Positions 19,556 to 30,758 of a stretch of 64,000 nucleotides of DNA are shown piece by piece. The stretch's first letter is position 1, and the number at the start of each line of letters is the position of its first letter. This DNA comes from Betaproteobacteria bacterium. Lineage in GTDB: Bacteria; Pseudomonadota; Gammaproteobacteria; Burkholderiales; Rhodocyclaceae. The stretch is taken from contig WRIU01000006.1 in NCBI GenBank assembly GCA_009782565.1, positions 1 to 64,000 on the forward strand, in the 5' to 3' direction. The translations under genes were made by a program, and so were the position numbers. Below the pieces are notes generated by a model. It saw nothing but the letters and a program-made list of their open reading frames with translations, made no database searches and was not told the origin of the DNA.

Positions 19556-21622
19556 ATGTCCTATCGGCTCTCCATCTTTTTGAGCAGCCTCGCACTCGCG
19601 GCTGCTTTTGCGGCTACCGGCTTTAATCTGTACGGGCAGGTTGACGAATACTTTGAAACCGAGCTTGCCAACCACAGTGTCAGGTTCCAGAACGTTTTTA
19701 CCACCCTGAACGAAGCGCTGGCTCAACGCGCGCAAGCCTTGGCTTACAGTATCGCCGCCAACACAGAAATTCAGCGCCTGCTCGTCGAAGCCAGTGAGGC
19801 CGTACACATCGCGCGTGAGCGCAACGGCAATAATAACAACGCGCGCGCGAAACATGTACGGCAGGCTTTAAGGAAACAGATGGAACGGCAATGGAATGAA
19901 CTCCGCGCCCGTCATGAAATGCGCCATCTGCAATTCCTGCTCCCCGACGGTACATCCTTCCTGCGAATGGATGCGCCAGCCTATTTTGGCGACGTATCCA
20001 CTGCGGTTCGGCCTATGCTGGCCGGCATCGTGCAAGACCGCAAGCCGCGCAGCGGTTTCGAGATTGAGCATACTTACGCTGGCATACTCGGTATGGCGGT
20101 GGTCAGCCACCACACGCCGGATGTCGGTGAACACGTCGTCGGCATTGTGGAAGTCGGCTTCGGCATGAGCGAGCTTCTGAACAGGCTGGACAAACGGCTC
20201 AACACAGGCATGGCCTTGCTGCTCGACAACAGGCGGGTTTCCGATGCCATGCTGAAGGATTACCGGCCTACGATGGAAACCCATCAGAGTTTCATCCTCG
20301 CGGCAAGCCGCCCGGAAGCGGGAGACTGGCTCAAAGAAGGGCTGCTGCCCGCAACAAGCGAAAATTTGCCACAAAACCGTCTGCTTGCCTGGAAAGGGCA
20401 TCACTTCCAACTCATCGCTTCCGCGCTCAACGATTACCAGAGCCAGACCGATCCCCAGGCCAGCCCATTGGGAACCGTGTTGATCTGGCGCGACATCACC
20501 GATCGGATCAAACGCTTGGAGAAAGACCGTTCGGCAGTGGTCGTCAACACGCTGGCCGCCTGGATATTCGCCCAATTTTTCCTGCTCGTGCTGCTGTACT
20601 TGCTGCGCCGCGAATGGGCACGCCAATTGAAGCAAAACACAACCGCCTTCGAAAACCTTCTGCAACACAATGCCATGCTTCTCAATACTGCCGCCAACGG
20701 TATTTGCGGTGTCGACAGGAACGGTCGCATCACTTTCATCAACCGCGCCGCGCTTGCTATGCACGGTTTCCGGCTTGAAGAAGTCATGGGCAGGAACCTG
20801 CACGAACTTCTCCATTTCGACGATTCCATTGATCATCCAAGTTCTGAAATGAGTCATTTGTATATGCAAACACTGGAAGACGGCAAGCCGCGCGAGTCCG
20901 AAGAGTGGCTTGCCCGGCGCGACGGCAGTTGTTTCCCCGCGCAAGTGGCGGTCACGCCCATTTTTGATCAGGGGCAAAAGAATGGCGCGGTGATCGTCTT
21001 CCATGACATCACCGAACAACGTAACCGCCAGGAAGCCCTGCTGCGATTGGCCACCACCGATTCACTCACCGGAGCCAGCAACCGCCGCCACTTCCTCGAT
21101 CAGCTCGAAACCGAATTGTCGCGCCAGCGCCGCCACGGCGGGCGGGCGTCGATTCTGATGACCGATCTCGATTTCTTCAAGCACATCAACGATGAATATG
21201 GGCACGCCACCGGGGATATCGTGTTGAGCCACTTCGTGCATATCGTTCGCCAGACCGTGCGGCGCAGCGACATCATTGGCCGTCTGGGCGGCGAGGAATT
21301 CGCCATCCTGCTGCCCGGCGACGGCACGGAAGGCGCGCGCGAACTCGCCGAACGGCTGCGGCGCGCTTTCGAGAGCAATCCGGCCAAGGTCGACAACATA
21401 GACATTACATGCACAGTCAGCATTGGCATCTCGGATTTACGCACCGATGACATGACTGCCGATGCGCCGATGCGCCGGGCCGACGAGGCGCTCTATGCCG
21501 CAAAGGCAGCAGGGCGCAACCGCACCGTCCTCTACGACCCGGCTTGGCAATGGGCTCAACCCCGCCCATGGGACGAAACCACCCCGGCGCTTTGCGCCAC
21601 CCCTCCAGGGGGGGGAATTTAG
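19556..21622 (+). CDS. Membrane-bound sensor diguanylate cyclase (periplasmic sensor, PAS, GGDEF)
   Basis: N-terminal TM, large extracytoplasmic region, second TM (LAAWIFAQFFLLVLLYLL), PAS (GICGVDRNGRITFINRAAL), RLGGEEFAILLPG. Confidence 0.92.
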   Translation: MSYRLSIFLSSLALAAAFAATGFNLYGQVDEYFETELANHSVRFQNVFTTLNEALAQRAQALAYSIAANTEIQRLLVEASEAVHIARERNGNNNNARAKHVRQALRKQMERQWNELRARHEMRHLQFLLPDGTSFLRMDAPAYFGDVSTAVRPMLAGIVQDRKPRSGFEIEHTYAGILGMAVVSHHTPDVGEHVVGIVEVGFGMSELLNRLDKRLNTGMALLLDNRRVSDAMLKDYRPTMETHQSFILAASRPEAGDWLKEGLLPATSENLPQNRLLAWKGHHFQLIASALNDYQSQTDPQASPLGTVLIWRDITDRIKRLEKDRSAVVVNTLAAWIFAQFFLLVLLYLLRREWARQLKQNTTAFENLLQHNAMLLNTAANGICGVDRNGRITFINRAALAMHGFRLEEVMGRNLHELLHFDDSIDHPSSEMSHLYMQTLEDGKPRESEEWLARRDGSCFPAQVAVTPIFDQGQKNGAVIVFHDITEQRNRQEALLRLATTDSLTGASNRRHFLDQLETELSRQRRHGGRASILMTDLDFFKHINDEYGHATGDIVLSHFVHIVRQTVRRSDIIGRLGGEEFAILLPGDGTEGARELAERLRRAFESNPAKVDNIDITCTVSIGISDLRTDDMTADAPMRRADEALYAAKAAGRNRTVLYDPAWQWAQPRPWDETTPALCATPPGGGI

Positions 21623-21790
21623 GGCGGGGTTTATTCCCCTCCTTGGAGGGGTGCCCCGAAGGGGTGGGGTGGTAGCGGCGTATGGAAACCGCTATGTGCT
21701 TCTCAACCACCGCACCACCCCGTCGCTACGCGCCACCCCTCCAGGGAGGGGAATTTAGGGCAGGTTTTTATTCCCCTCCTTGGAGGGGAA
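21578..21790. repeat. Tandem/dispersed GC-rich repeat array containing ccctcc(a/t)(a/g)ggagggg hairpins
   Basis: Units accaccccggcgctttgcgccacccctccaggg...ttattcccctccttggagggg (from 21578) and caccaccccgtcgctacgcgccacccctccaggg...ttattcccctccttggagggg (to about 21788); 21618-21691 is also the reverse complement of copy A at 5.5 kb. Confidence 0.85.
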
Positions 21791-21794
21791 TGGG

Positions 21795-23189
21795 TCAGCG
21801 CAACCGTGCCAGCCTTTGCAGCGCCCGTTTGCGCCCGAACGCTTCCAGCACGGCATCAATCGACGGCGTATGTTCCACACCGAGCAGGGCGACCCGCAGG
21901 GGAATGGCGACTTGCGGCATTTTCAGGCCGCACTCCTTCATCACGTCCTTGATCGCCTGGCTGATTGCGCCCTTTTCCCACTCCGGCAGCGCGGCGAAAC
22001 GCGCCTCAAGAGCCGCAAGCGCCTCCCGCGCCGGGGCGGTGAAATGCTTTTCGGCAAGATCAGCGGAAATCTCACCCGGTCGGCAGAACGGCGCAAGCGC
22101 GTCCGCCAGTTCATTGATGCTGCCTGCGCGCTCCTTGTAGAGCGCCACGATGGCGGCGAGATCAGGGCCAGCTTGCGGGTCGATGCCGCGTTTCAGCAAC
22201 CGGGCGGCGGCATCTTCCGCGAGACGTTTATCGTCTGCCGCCTTGATGTACTGTGCGTTGAGCCAGGTCAGCTTGTCCGTATCGAAGCGCGCCGCCGAGG
22301 GCGTAATGTGGTCGAGATCGAACCATTCGATGAACTGCTCACGGCTGAAAAACTCATCGTCACCGTGGCTCCAGCCCAGGCGCGCAAGGTAATTGACAAC
22401 CGCTTCCGGCAAAAAACCTTCTTCGTGATACTGCATCACACTCACCGCGCCGTGACGCTTGGAGAGTTTCGTCCCGTCGCCGCCGAGGATCATCGACAGG
22501 TGCGCGTACTGCGGCAACGGCGCGCCCAGCGCGGCCAGCACGTTGATCTGGCGCGGCGTGTTGTTGACGTGGTCGTCCCCGCGAATGACATGGGTGATGC
22601 CCATATCCCAATCGTCGACCACCACGCAGAAGTTATAGGTTGGCGACCCGTCCGCGCGGGCGATGATGAAATCGTCCAGCTCGGCGTTGCCGATCTCGAT
22701 TCTGCCCTTGACCAGATCATCCCAGTCCACCAGTCCGTCGACCGGATTCCGGAAGCGCACGACCGGTTCCACGCCCTGCGGCGGGGATGGCAGCGCCTTA
22801 CCGGGCTCAGGCCGCCAGCGCCCGTCGTAACGCGGCTTTTCATTGCGCGCTTCCTGCGCGGCGCGCAGGGCCTCGAGTTCTTCTTTCGAGGTGTAACAGT
22901 AATAAGCCGTTCCGGCAGCGAGCATCTGCCGGATCACTTCCCTGTAACGCTCCATGCGCTGCGTCTGGTAAAACGGCCCTTCATCATGCTCCAACCCAAG
23001 CCAGGCCATGCCGTTGAGAATGGCCTGTACCGCTTCCGGCGTGGAACGCGCGAGGTCGGTATCTTCGACGCGCAGGACGAAACTGCCGCCATGATGACGG
23101 GCATATGCCCACGAAAACAGCGCGGTACGCGCCCCTCCAATGTGCAGATAGCCGGTCGGGCTGGGCGCAAAGCGGGTACGGACAGTCAT
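21795..23189 (-). CDS. gltX: Glutamyl-tRNA synthetase
   Basis: [21 protein letters not shown] (HIGH) and GTKLSKRHG (KMSKS-like). Confidence 0.96.
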   Translation of the reverse strand: MTVRTRFAPSPTGYLHIGGARTALFSWAYARHHGGSFVLRVEDTDLARSTPEAVQAILNGMAWLGLEHDEGPFYQTQRMERYREVIRQMLAAGTAYYCYTSKEELEALRAAQEARNEKPRYDGRWRPEPGKALPSPPQGVEPVVRFRNPVDGLVDWDDLVKGRIEIGNAELDDFIIARADGSPTYNFCVVVDDWDMGITHVIRGDDHVNNTPRQINVLAALGAPLPQYAHLSMILGGDGTKLSKRHGAVSVMQYHEEGFLPEAVVNYLARLGWSHGDDEFFSREQFIEWFDLDHITPSAARFDTDKLTWLNAQYIKAADDKRLAEDAAARLLKRGIDPQAGPDLAAIVALYKERAGSINELADALAPFCRPGEISADLAEKHFTAPAREALAALEARFAALPEWEKGAISQAIKDVMKECGLKMPQVAIPLRVALLGVEHTPSIDAVLEAFGRKRALQRLARLR

Positions 23190-23209
23190 GGATTGTGTTC
23201 CGGATTCGG

Positions 23210-24652
23210 TTATTGTGTGCGCCCGTAAACGTCATCGAAGCGAACGATGTCATCCTCGCCCAGATAGCTGCCAGACTGCACCTCGATGATTTCAAGCGGC
23301 ATGCACCCCGGATTGCTCAGGCGGTGATGGATGCCCAAGGGGATATAGGTCGATTCGTTTTCGCCGAGAAGGAAGGTCTTTTCGCCGCATTGCACCTCAG
23401 CCGTTCCCCTTACCACGACCCAGTGCTCGGCGCGATGGTGGTGCATTTGCAGGGACAGGCTCGCCCCCGGATTGACCACGATGCGTTTGACCTGAAAGCG
23501 TTCACCGCTGTCGATGGAGTCATACCATCCCCAGGGGCGGAACACCTTGCGGTGATGATGGCCGTGGCTGCGCCCTTCCGCCTTGAGGCGCTCGACTACT
23601 TTTTTGACGTTCTGTGCATGGTTTTTTGGGGTCACCAGCACGGCATCAGCCGTTTCCACCACCACCATGTCTTCGCAGCCAACCGCTGCCACCAGCCGAT
23701 GGCTGGCGTAGACGAGAGTGCCAAAGCTGTCGTGCAAAAGCACATCCCCCTGTGTCACGTTACCGTCGGCATCATGCGGCAAAACCGTCCAGAGCGCGTC
23801 CCACGCCCCCACGTCCGACCAGCCAGCCGCCAGCGGCACGACGACGCCCTGTCCCAGTTGCGGCGCGGCACGCAATTTCTCCATCACCGCGTAGTCGATG
23901 GAATCGGCAGGGCATGCCTCGAAAGCGGCGTGTTCCACGCGCAGAAAATCGGCATCCTTCACGCTCCCGGCATGGGCATCGCGGCAAGCCCGGTCGATGT
24001 CAGGCCGGAAATGCACAAGCGCCGCCAACCATACCGAGGCGCGGAACATGAAGATGCCGCTGTTCCAGAAATACGCGCCGCTGGCGACATAGCGCGCGGC
24101 GGTTTCGGCGTCGGGTTTTTCAACGAATTCCGCCAGTTCCCGCGCCCCGTTCCCGGAAACGGCATTGCCCGCGCGGACATAGCCATAGCCGGTTTCCGCA
24201 CGTTCAGGCACAACGCCGAAGCACACCAGCGCACCGTTTTCAGCCTGTCGCGCACCTTCGGCAACGGCTCGCTGGAAAGCGGCGCGGTCGTTGATGACAT
24301 GGTCGGCCGGCATGACCAGCAGCACCGGGTCTTCACCGACCGCTTCCAGGGCTGCCAGGGTCAAGGCGGGCGCAGTATTGCGGCCTATGGGTTCGAGCAG
24401 GATGCTCGCTTGCCCCACGCCGATCTGGCGAAGCTGCTCGGCAATGATGAAGCGGTATTCCTCGTTGGTTACCACCAACAGGCGCGGATCAACTTCATCC
24501 TCGCCGCTGGAGTCTTTGAGCCGCAGCACCGTCTCCTGCAACAAGGAGCGCTCGCCGGTCAGCGGCAGGAGTTGCTTGGGACAAGTCTCACGCGAAGCCG
24601 GCCACAAACGGGTTCCCGAACCGCCGGAAAGAACGACCGTTCTGATTGTCAT
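23210..24652 (-). CDS. manC: Mannose-1-phosphate guanylyltransferase/mannose-6-phosphate isomerase
   Basis: [35 protein letters not shown]...[25 protein letters not shown]. Confidence 0.93.
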   Translation of the reverse strand: MTIRTVVLSGGSGTRLWPASRETCPKQLLPLTGERSLLQETVLRLKDSSGEDEVDPRLLVVTNEEYRFIIAEQLRQIGVGQASILLEPIGRNTAPALTLAALEAVGEDPVLLVMPADHVINDRAAFQRAVAEGARQAENGALVCFGVVPERAETGYGYVRAGNAVSGNGARELAEFVEKPDAETAARYVASGAYFWNSGIFMFRASVWLAALVHFRPDIDRACRDAHAGSVKDADFLRVEHAAFEACPADSIDYAVMEKLRAAPQLGQGVVVPLAAGWSDVGAWDALWTVLPHDADGNVTQGDVLLHDSFGTLVYASHRLVAAVGCEDMVVVETADAVLVTPKNHAQNVKKVVERLKAEGRSHGHHHRKVFRPWGWYDSIDSGERFQVKRIVVNPGASLSLQMHHHRAEHWVVVRGTAEVQCGEKTFLLGENESTYIPLGIHHRLSNPGCMPLEIIEVQSGSYLGEDDIVRFDDVYGRTQ

Positions 24653-24700
24653 TTGCTATTTCCTCATATTCTACCTGGACACCAGAGCGTTCGATTTAAG

Positions 24701-24791
24701 CGGGCGGCAGGATGCCGCCCCTACGTGTAATCATGACCTTTCAGGCAATTGGATTTGCGAATGGGCTGTAGGGGCGGCATCCTGCCGCCCG
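24701..24791. repeat. Compound palindromic repeat (BIME/REP-like)
   Basis: Perfect 24-bp inverted arms cgggcggcaggatgccgcccctac (24701-24724) and gtaggggcggcatcctgccgcccg (24768-24791); each arm contains ggcggca-gga-tgccgcc. Confidence 0.9.
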
Positions 24792-24821
24792 TCTCCATCG
24801 AACCGAAAAAATGCCATGATC

Positions 24822-25379
24822 TTACAGGTCACAGACTTCCGCATCTTTCAGCAGCTTCCCTGCCCGGTCTTTCTCAGACAACAGGGGGTCACCCACCCCC
24901 TCCAGCGGCCATTCGATGCCGATGTCCGGGTCGTTCCAGAGAATGCTTCGCTCATGTTCCGGAGCGTAGTAATCGGTGGCCTTGTACATGAAATCGACTC
25001 TTTCGCTCAAAGCAATGATCGCATGTGCAAAACCGGGCGGAACCCAGAACATGCGATGCGTCTCCTCGCTCAGTTCAACCCCAGCCCAACGCCCAAAATG
25101 CGGGGAACCCCGACGCACATCCACCGCCACATCGAACACCCGCCCGTGCGTCACCCTGACGAGCTTGCCCTGTGCTTGCCGGACTTGATAGTGCAGCCCC
25201 CGCAACACCCCACGCGTCGAGCGCGAGTGGTTGTCCTGCACGAAAACGGGATCGAGCCCGGTTGCCTCGCGGAACGCGCGCGCGTTGTAGCTTTCAAGGA
25301 AAAAACCGCGCGCGTCGCCAAACACTTTCGGTTCGAGGATCAGCACGCCAGGCAGCGCGGTGGGAATGACATTCATCAA
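24822..25379 (-). CDS. rfbC: dTDP-4-dehydrorhamnose 3,5-epimerase
   Basis: [42 protein letters not shown]. Confidence 0.95.
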   Translation of the reverse strand: MMNVIPTALPGVLILEPKVFGDARGFFLESYNARAFREATGLDPVFVQDNHSRSTRGVLRGLHYQVRQAQGKLVRVTHGRVFDVAVDVRRGSPHFGRWAGVELSEETHRMFWVPPGFAHAIIALSERVDFMYKATDYYAPEHERSILWNDPDIGIEWPLEGVGDPLLSEKDRAGKLLKDAEVCDL

Positions 25380-26260
25380 AATACCTTGTCTTCAAGCAAA
25401 CGTTGCAGATAGCGGCCATAGTCGTTCTTTGCCAGCGCCGCCGCTTGACGCATGAGCGCCTCGTCGTCGATCCAGCCCGCGCGCCAGGCGATTTCTTCCG
25501 GACAGGCCACTTTGAGTCCCTGGCGCTTTTCGATGGTCTGAATGAAAAGCCCCGCCTCCAGCAAACTCTCGTGAGTCCCGGTATCGAGCCAGGCATGGCC
25601 GCGCCCCATCACCTGCACATCGAGCGCCCCCCAGGCCAGGTATTGAGAATTGACATCGGTGATTTCCAGTTCCCCGCGCGCACTAGGCTTCATCCCGGCG
25701 GCAATATCAATCACCCGCTCATCGTAGAAATAGAGTCCCGTCACCGCGTAACGGCTTTTCGGGCACGTCGGTTTTTCTTCCAGGCTCACGGCATGACCGG
25801 CAGAGTCAAATTCAACTACACCGTAGCGTTCAGGGTCGTTGACCGGGTAAGCGAACACCGTCGCGCCCGATGACCGCGCATTGGCACGGGTCAGGTCGTT
25901 GCCCAGATCGTGGCCATAAAAAAGATTGTCGCCCAGCACCAACGCCGAAGGCGCATCACCAACAAAGTCCCTGCCAATGATGAAAGCCTGCGCCAGCCCA
26001 TCTGGGCTTGGTTGTACCGCGTAGGAGATATTCACCCCCCACTGCCCGCCGCACCCTAGCAACTGCTCGAAACGCGGGGTGTCTTGCGGTGTGGAGATGA
26101 CGAGAATATCCCGGATACCCGCGAGCATCAGCGTCGAGAGTGGGTAATAGACCATCGGTTTGTCATAGACCGGCAGTAATTGCTTGGAGACAACCAAGGT
26201 TGCCGGATGCAGGCGGGTTCCGGAACCGCCCGCAAGGAGGATGCCTTTGCGCGCTTTCAT
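25376..26260 (-). CDS. rfbA: Glucose-1-phosphate thymidylyltransferase
   Basis: [45 protein letters not shown]. Confidence 0.96.
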   Translation of the reverse strand: MKARKGILLAGGSGTRLHPATLVVSKQLLPVYDKPMVYYPLSTLMLAGIRDILVISTPQDTPRFEQLLGCGGQWGVNISYAVQPSPDGLAQAFIIGRDFVGDAPSALVLGDNLFYGHDLGNDLTRANARSSGATVFAYPVNDPERYGVVEFDSAGHAVSLEEKPTCPKSRYAVTGLYFYDERVIDIAAGMKPSARGELEITDVNSQYLAWGALDVQVMGRGHAWLDTGTHESLLEAGLFIQTIEKRQGLKVACPEEIAWRAGWIDDEALMRQAAALAKNDYGRYLQRLLEDKVF

Positions 26261-26264
26261 CCTC

Positions 26265-27167
26265 TCATGATAATACGGAACTCATAATCTCATCCAGCAG
26301 CCGTTTCACTCCAAACTGCCAATCGGGCAAATGGATGCCGAAATCCGTCCGCAGCTTCAAAGTATCGAGACGCGAATTCAGAGGGCGCACAGCGGGCGAC
26401 GGCCAATCAGCCGTAAGAATCGGCACGATTTCCTTTACCTTGAGAGCCAACCCCTGGCGACGAGCCTCATCAATGACAAAACTGGCATACGCATGCCAAT
26501 TCGTTTCCCCCGCCGCAGCAAGGTGATACAAGCCGCCGGGATGGTTCATGGCCAAGGCGCTACGCACAAGATGGGCGGTTACATCGGCAAGCAGATCAGC
26601 TCCAGTCGGCGCGCCAACCTGGTCGTTCACGACCGTCAAACGATCACGCGCGGCTGCCAGTTGCAACATGGTGCGCGCGAAGTTGCTGCCCCGCGCGCCA
26701 TAGACCCAAGAAGTACGCAAAATCAGATGACGGCAGTTGCTCGCCCGAATCGCCTCTTCACCCGCAAGTTTACTTTTGGCATAGACCGAGAGCGGCCCGG
26801 TTGGGTCATCCTCGCGCCACGGACGTTCGCCGCTACCGTCAAACACGTAATCGGTCGAGTAATGCACGAGCCAGATACCGCGTGCAGCGGCCTCTCCGGC
26901 AAGCACTTCAAGCGCGGCAGCATTAATACGATGTACGAGTTCCGGTTCAGTCTCGGCGTGGTCGACGGCAGTATAGGCGGCAGCATTGACGATCACATCG
27001 GGCAAAACCGCCGCCACCGTGGCGCGCAGACCCGCTACGTCCGTCAGGTCGCCAACCAGACCTTCTCCGCCGCCCTGATCCAAGGCCACCACTTCACCGA
27101 GCGGCGCAAGCGTACGCTGCAACTCCCAGCCAACCTGGCCGTTCTTTCCAAAAAGCAAAATCTTCAT
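26265..27167 (-). CDS. rfbD: dTDP-4-dehydrorhamnose reductase
   Basis: [38 protein letters not shown]. Confidence 0.95.
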   Translation of the reverse strand: MKILLFGKNGQVGWELQRTLAPLGEVVALDQGGGEGLVGDLTDVAGLRATVAAVLPDVIVNAAAYTAVDHAETEPELVHRINAAALEVLAGEAAARGIWLVHYSTDYVFDGSGERPWREDDPTGPLSVYAKSKLAGEEAIRASNCRHLILRTSWVYGARGSNFARTMLQLAAARDRLTVVNDQVGAPTGADLLADVTAHLVRSALAMNHPGGLYHLAAAGETNWHAYASFVIDEARRQGLALKVKEIVPILTADWPSPAVRPLNSRLDTLKLRTDFGIHLPDWQFGVKRLLDEIMSSVLS

Positions 27168-27259
27168 TTACACCTATCCAGTGGATGTCCTACAGACTGA
27201 CCTTAAGCGTTAGACGAAGCATCCACAGGGGAAAGTTCCTCAAATCCGACTTCTATCCG

Positions 27260-28333
27260 TTACGTCTCGTTCCCAACCATACCATATTGCACAGCCAGCC
27301 AGTTACGGTAAGCCCCGCTCTGCACATCGGCAACCCAGCGGGGATGTGCGAGATACCACTGCACCGTTTTACGCAAACCCGTCTCGAAAGTTTCCTCCGG
27401 ACACCAGCCGAGTTCGCGTTCAATCTTCCTCGCGTCAATCGCGTAGCGGCGGTCATGCCCAGGACGATCCGCCACGAAAGTAATGAGCCGGTCACGGCGT
27501 CCCGCCGCCTCATCCGGCCAGAGTTCATCCAGCAACGCGCAGACCATCCGCACAATGTCGATATTGGTTCTCTCGTTCCCGCCCCCGATGTTGTACGTCT
27601 GCCCCGGCAGCCCCTTCGCCAGCACGGTACGCAACGCGCGGCAATGATCGCCCACATAAAGCCAGTCCCGCACGTTCAGGCCATCCCCGTACACCGGCAG
27701 CGGTTTCCCCGCAAACGCGTTGGTGATGATGAGCGGAATCAGTTTTTCCGGAAACTGATACGGCCCGTAATTGTTCGAGCAATTCGTCGTCACCACCGGC
27801 ATCCCGTAGGTATGGAACCACGCCCGTACCAGATGGTCGGAAGCCGCCTTGCTCGCGGCATACGGACTGTTGGGCTGATACAGATTTTCCTCAGTAAACG
27901 GCGCATCCTCCGCCCGCAAGGAGCCGAACACCTCATCCGTACTTACATGCAGAAAGCGGAAAGCATCCCGTTCCGCCCCTTCCAGCGTGTTCCAGTAAGC
28001 ACGCGCCGCTTCGAGCAGGGAAAACGTACCCTCGATATTGGTATGGATGAACTCGCCCGGTCCATGAATCGACCGATCGACATGGCTCTCGGCGGCAAAG
28101 TGCAAAATCGCCCTGGGTTTGTATTTCTCCAATACCCCGCTGAGTAGGCTGCGGTCGCAGATGTTGCCCTGCACGAACACATGGCGCGGGTCGTCCATCA
28201 CCGCCTCCAGCGTCTCCAGATTGCCCGCGTAAGTCAGTGCATCCAGATTAAGCACCGGCTCCCCGTTTTCCGCCAGCCAGTCAAGAACGAAGTTGCCCCC
28301 GATAAAACCAGCGCCACCTGTTACCAGAATCAT
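27260..28333 (-). CDS. rfbB: dTDP-glucose 4,6-dehydratase
   Basis: [51 protein letters not shown]. Confidence 0.96.
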   Translation of the reverse strand: MILVTGGAGFIGGNFVLDWLAENGEPVLNLDALTYAGNLETLEAVMDDPRHVFVQGNICDRSLLSGVLEKYKPRAILHFAAESHVDRSIHGPGEFIHTNIEGTFSLLEAARAYWNTLEGAERDAFRFLHVSTDEVFGSLRAEDAPFTEENLYQPNSPYAASKAASDHLVRAWFHTYGMPVVTTNCSNNYGPYQFPEKLIPLIITNAFAGKPLPVYGDGLNVRDWLYVGDHCRALRTVLAKGLPGQTYNIGGGNERTNIDIVRMVCALLDELWPDEAAGRRDRLITFVADRPGHDRRYAIDARKIERELGWCPEETFETGLRKTVQWYLAHPRWVADVQSGAYRNWLAVQYGMVGNET

Positions 28334-28457
28334 GAAAACACCCCACTACAAGCAAAATATAGAGAAAGGTCGTGATGCTAGCGCATTGAATGGAACCGCG
28401 CCAAGCTGTAGCATGCAGCATCAGCATTATCTGTCAGGGCAAACGCCCTCTTGCGAC

Positions 28458-29168
28458 ATGACCCTTTCCACCCATCGTGCCATCATCCTCGCTACGCTCA
28501 TGTTGAGCGCGTTCGTGCTATCTGCCGCGTTCACTCCGACTAGGAGCGCTATAGCAGAGGCTAATCAATTTCAACTCGAAGCCATCATTCCCCAGCAGTT
28601 CGGTGACTGGCAGATGGATAAACGAATCGCTCAAGCTGTTATCAACCCACAGGTGCAAACATCCCTGAGTCACATTTACTCACAAATCCTATCGCGTACC
28701 TACATCAACAGCGATGGTCGTCGCATTATGCTGTCACTGGCATATGGCGAAGATCAGACAAGTGACAGTAGGATTCATAGACCAGAGGTTTGCTATCCGT
28801 CTCAAGGATTTCAAATAATCTACAAACGGAAAGATACCGTTTTCACTGGTTCAGCGGAGCTTCCGGTCATGCGAGTTATGACACAACTAGGAAATCGTCA
28901 TGAACCAGTAACCTACTGGATACGAGTAGGAGATTCGCTGGTTCGGGGAGCAATCGAGCAGACTGTCGCCCGAGTCAGTTACGGGCTCAGGGGACATATT
29001 CCGGACGGCATCCTTTTTCGCATTTCCGAAATCAATGCAGATGCCCAAGATTCAATTGTTCTTCAAGATCAATTTATTCGTGCGCTGTTGTCTTCACTGA
29101 CACCACTTGCTCGCAAGGTCTTAACTGGCTCGGTCGAACCACATACAGATGGAGTCATGGCGGAATGA
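28458..29168 (+). CDS. epsI: Exosortase-associated EpsI family protein
   Basis: IPQQFGDWQMD, SRTYINSDGRRIMLSLAYGEDQTSDSRIHRPEVCYPSQGFQI, PVTYWIRVGD, typical of EpsI (DUF3485). Confidence 0.88.
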   Translation: MTLSTHRAIILATLMLSAFVLSAAFTPTRSAIAEANQFQLEAIIPQQFGDWQMDKRIAQAVINPQVQTSLSHIYSQILSRTYINSDGRRIMLSLAYGEDQTSDSRIHRPEVCYPSQGFQIIYKRKDTVFTGSAELPVMRVMTQLGNRHEPVTYWIRVGDSLVRGAIEQTVARVSYGLRGHIPDGILFRISEINADAQDSIVLQDQFIRALLSSLTPLARKVLTGSVEPHTDGVMAE

Positions 29169-29251
29169 GTAAAAAATTACACATATATCTTATAAACAAA
29201 CTCAAAAAAAACCTTATCACTAGCACATTGACACGCTCATAAACAATTGCC

Positions 29252-30523
29252 ATGAACATAAAATATACAGAATTTTTAACGAAAATCAGTGTTATAACAT
29301 TAATTATTTCTTCGCTGCTTCTACCTTCTGGCAACCTTGCAGGAATCCCTGTAAAACATGCTGCATATATATTTTGCGTTACAGCACTTTTAGCTCACTG
29401 GCTTAAAGGTGCAAAAATAAGCGGAAGAATTCTTTTATTATTTATGGCAACTTTACTATTTTGTTTCTTTTATTTGCTTGTAGCAACACTACGATCAGCG
29501 GTTCACTTTTACTACGCATTTACTGAGGGAATGACCTTTCTTGTTACCCTGACTATTTCTCTGCTTATATTAATGGCCAATTCATGTAAAGCAATTAAAA
29601 ATGAAGAGGTTATTCTAGCCGCATTTTATGGGATATTCGCCTTCTCAATAATGAAAACCACAATAGTGGTGCTAGCGGCATTAAATATAGTGCCGCTTGA
29701 AAATCTATTGGCTTTTATAGAAAAATATATGAGATTTCAACCTATTGCTGATGAAATACCAGGAGGGCTCCATAGAATAACTCTTGGTCTTGGCGATTTT
29801 GTAGCTGTTCTTTTTTTATTTCTGGTTCCCACGTATCCACAATTATTTTTACGAGTGCCTATCCCTTTTCGTGCCATATTCATGATAATGGGTATATTCG
29901 TTCTTATTTCCTCATTTTCTCGGTATAAATTCGGTTTTATTGCAATGCTTTGGGCTTATAGCTTCTTGTTTAAGTTCTCGTTTAAGCAACGCTTAATTAC
30001 CTGTTTTATAATTGCCGTTGTTTTACTTTCTTCACTCCCCTGGCTCATAGAAGTATATGAATATAGGTTTAGCTCTGTAAGAGCAGAATATAGTGACTCT
30101 CTTCGCTTTGAACAAATCCCGCCCTTGATCGCCGCTTGGGAGAATTTACCACTCATAGGAGGCGGACTTGGTTACTACGCCAAAGATTACACCCGAAGCA
30201 ATGTCCTTTTATATGCCTATGAAGTTCAATGGGTAAGTTTCTTAGCAAAATTTGGCATACTCGGCATTTCATTTTTGGGTTTTCTTGTATTTCTGCTTTT
30301 TTATAAAATTCTATCTGGAAGAAGATCACTAGATCATTATGCTTTAGCCTTTGCTCTTCTATGTTTTATTTTGAGTGGCTTCACAAACCCAATACTTCTT
30401 AATTCTACAGCTGCTGTTTTTTATATACTTCCTCTGATAATCGCTTCAGCACTGCGTGAAACTAGCTCGAGCCCATTCCCTACGAGTAAACTCTCACTTG
30501 GCGACTCTCGAATTAATCAGTAG
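29252..30523 (+). CDS. O-antigen polymerase/ligase-like polytopic membrane protein
   Basis: 423 aa with many hydrophobic segments, inside a polysaccharide locus; Wzy/WaaL-like by context and topology. Confidence 0.6.
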   Translation: MNIKYTEFLTKISVITLIISSLLLPSGNLAGIPVKHAAYIFCVTALLAHWLKGAKISGRILLLFMATLLFCFFYLLVATLRSAVHFYYAFTEGMTFLVTLTISLLILMANSCKAIKNEEVILAAFYGIFAFSIMKTTIVVLAALNIVPLENLLAFIEKYMRFQPIADEIPGGLHRITLGLGDFVAVLFLFLVPTYPQLFLRVPIPFRAIFMIMGIFVLISSFSRYKFGFIAMLWAYSFLFKFSFKQRLITCFIIAVVLLSSLPWLIEVYEYRFSSVRAEYSDSLRFEQIPPLIAAWENLPLIGGGLGYYAKDYTRSNVLLYAYEVQWVSFLAKFGILGISFLGFLVFLLFYKILSGRRSLDHYALAFALLCFILSGFTNPILLNSTAAVFYILPLIIASALRETSSSPFPTSKLSLGDSRINQ

Positions 30524-30535
30524 TCTGATTTTGAT

Positions 30536-30722
30536 ATGAAAGAAGCCAAACTCACGCACAAAAAAATCTTCCTGTCTAAGATGGAACGAGTGTTGCACTG
30601 GTCTCGCCTAGAAGCATTAGTCGAGTTGCACTACTTCGTCAAAGAAACAAAAGGAAGTCGCTCTACGACGTCCTTGCCGATGATGTGCGGATTCAATTTC
30701 TGCAACACTGGTTCAGCACAAT
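30536..30722 (+). pseudogene. Decayed 5' fragment of an IS5-family transposase
   Basis: KKIFLSKMERVLHWSRLEALVELHYF...TTSLPMMCG in one frame, continuing in another frame as VRIQFLQHWFS; resembles the N-terminus of IS5-type transposases (EMExVVPWxxLEALIEPHYP...LRIxFLQxWFxLSD). Confidence 0.7.
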
Positions 30723-30758
30723 TTGAAACTTGTTTGTCCTCGTACAAGGAAGCTATGC

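Noticed and set aside
19868-21019. 383-aa minus-strand ORF
   Set aside because: Antisense to the PAS-GGDEF gene
21780-23228. 482-aa plus-strand ORF
   Set aside because: Antisense to gltX
23105-24730. 541-aa plus-strand ORF
   Set aside because: Antisense to manC; no family features
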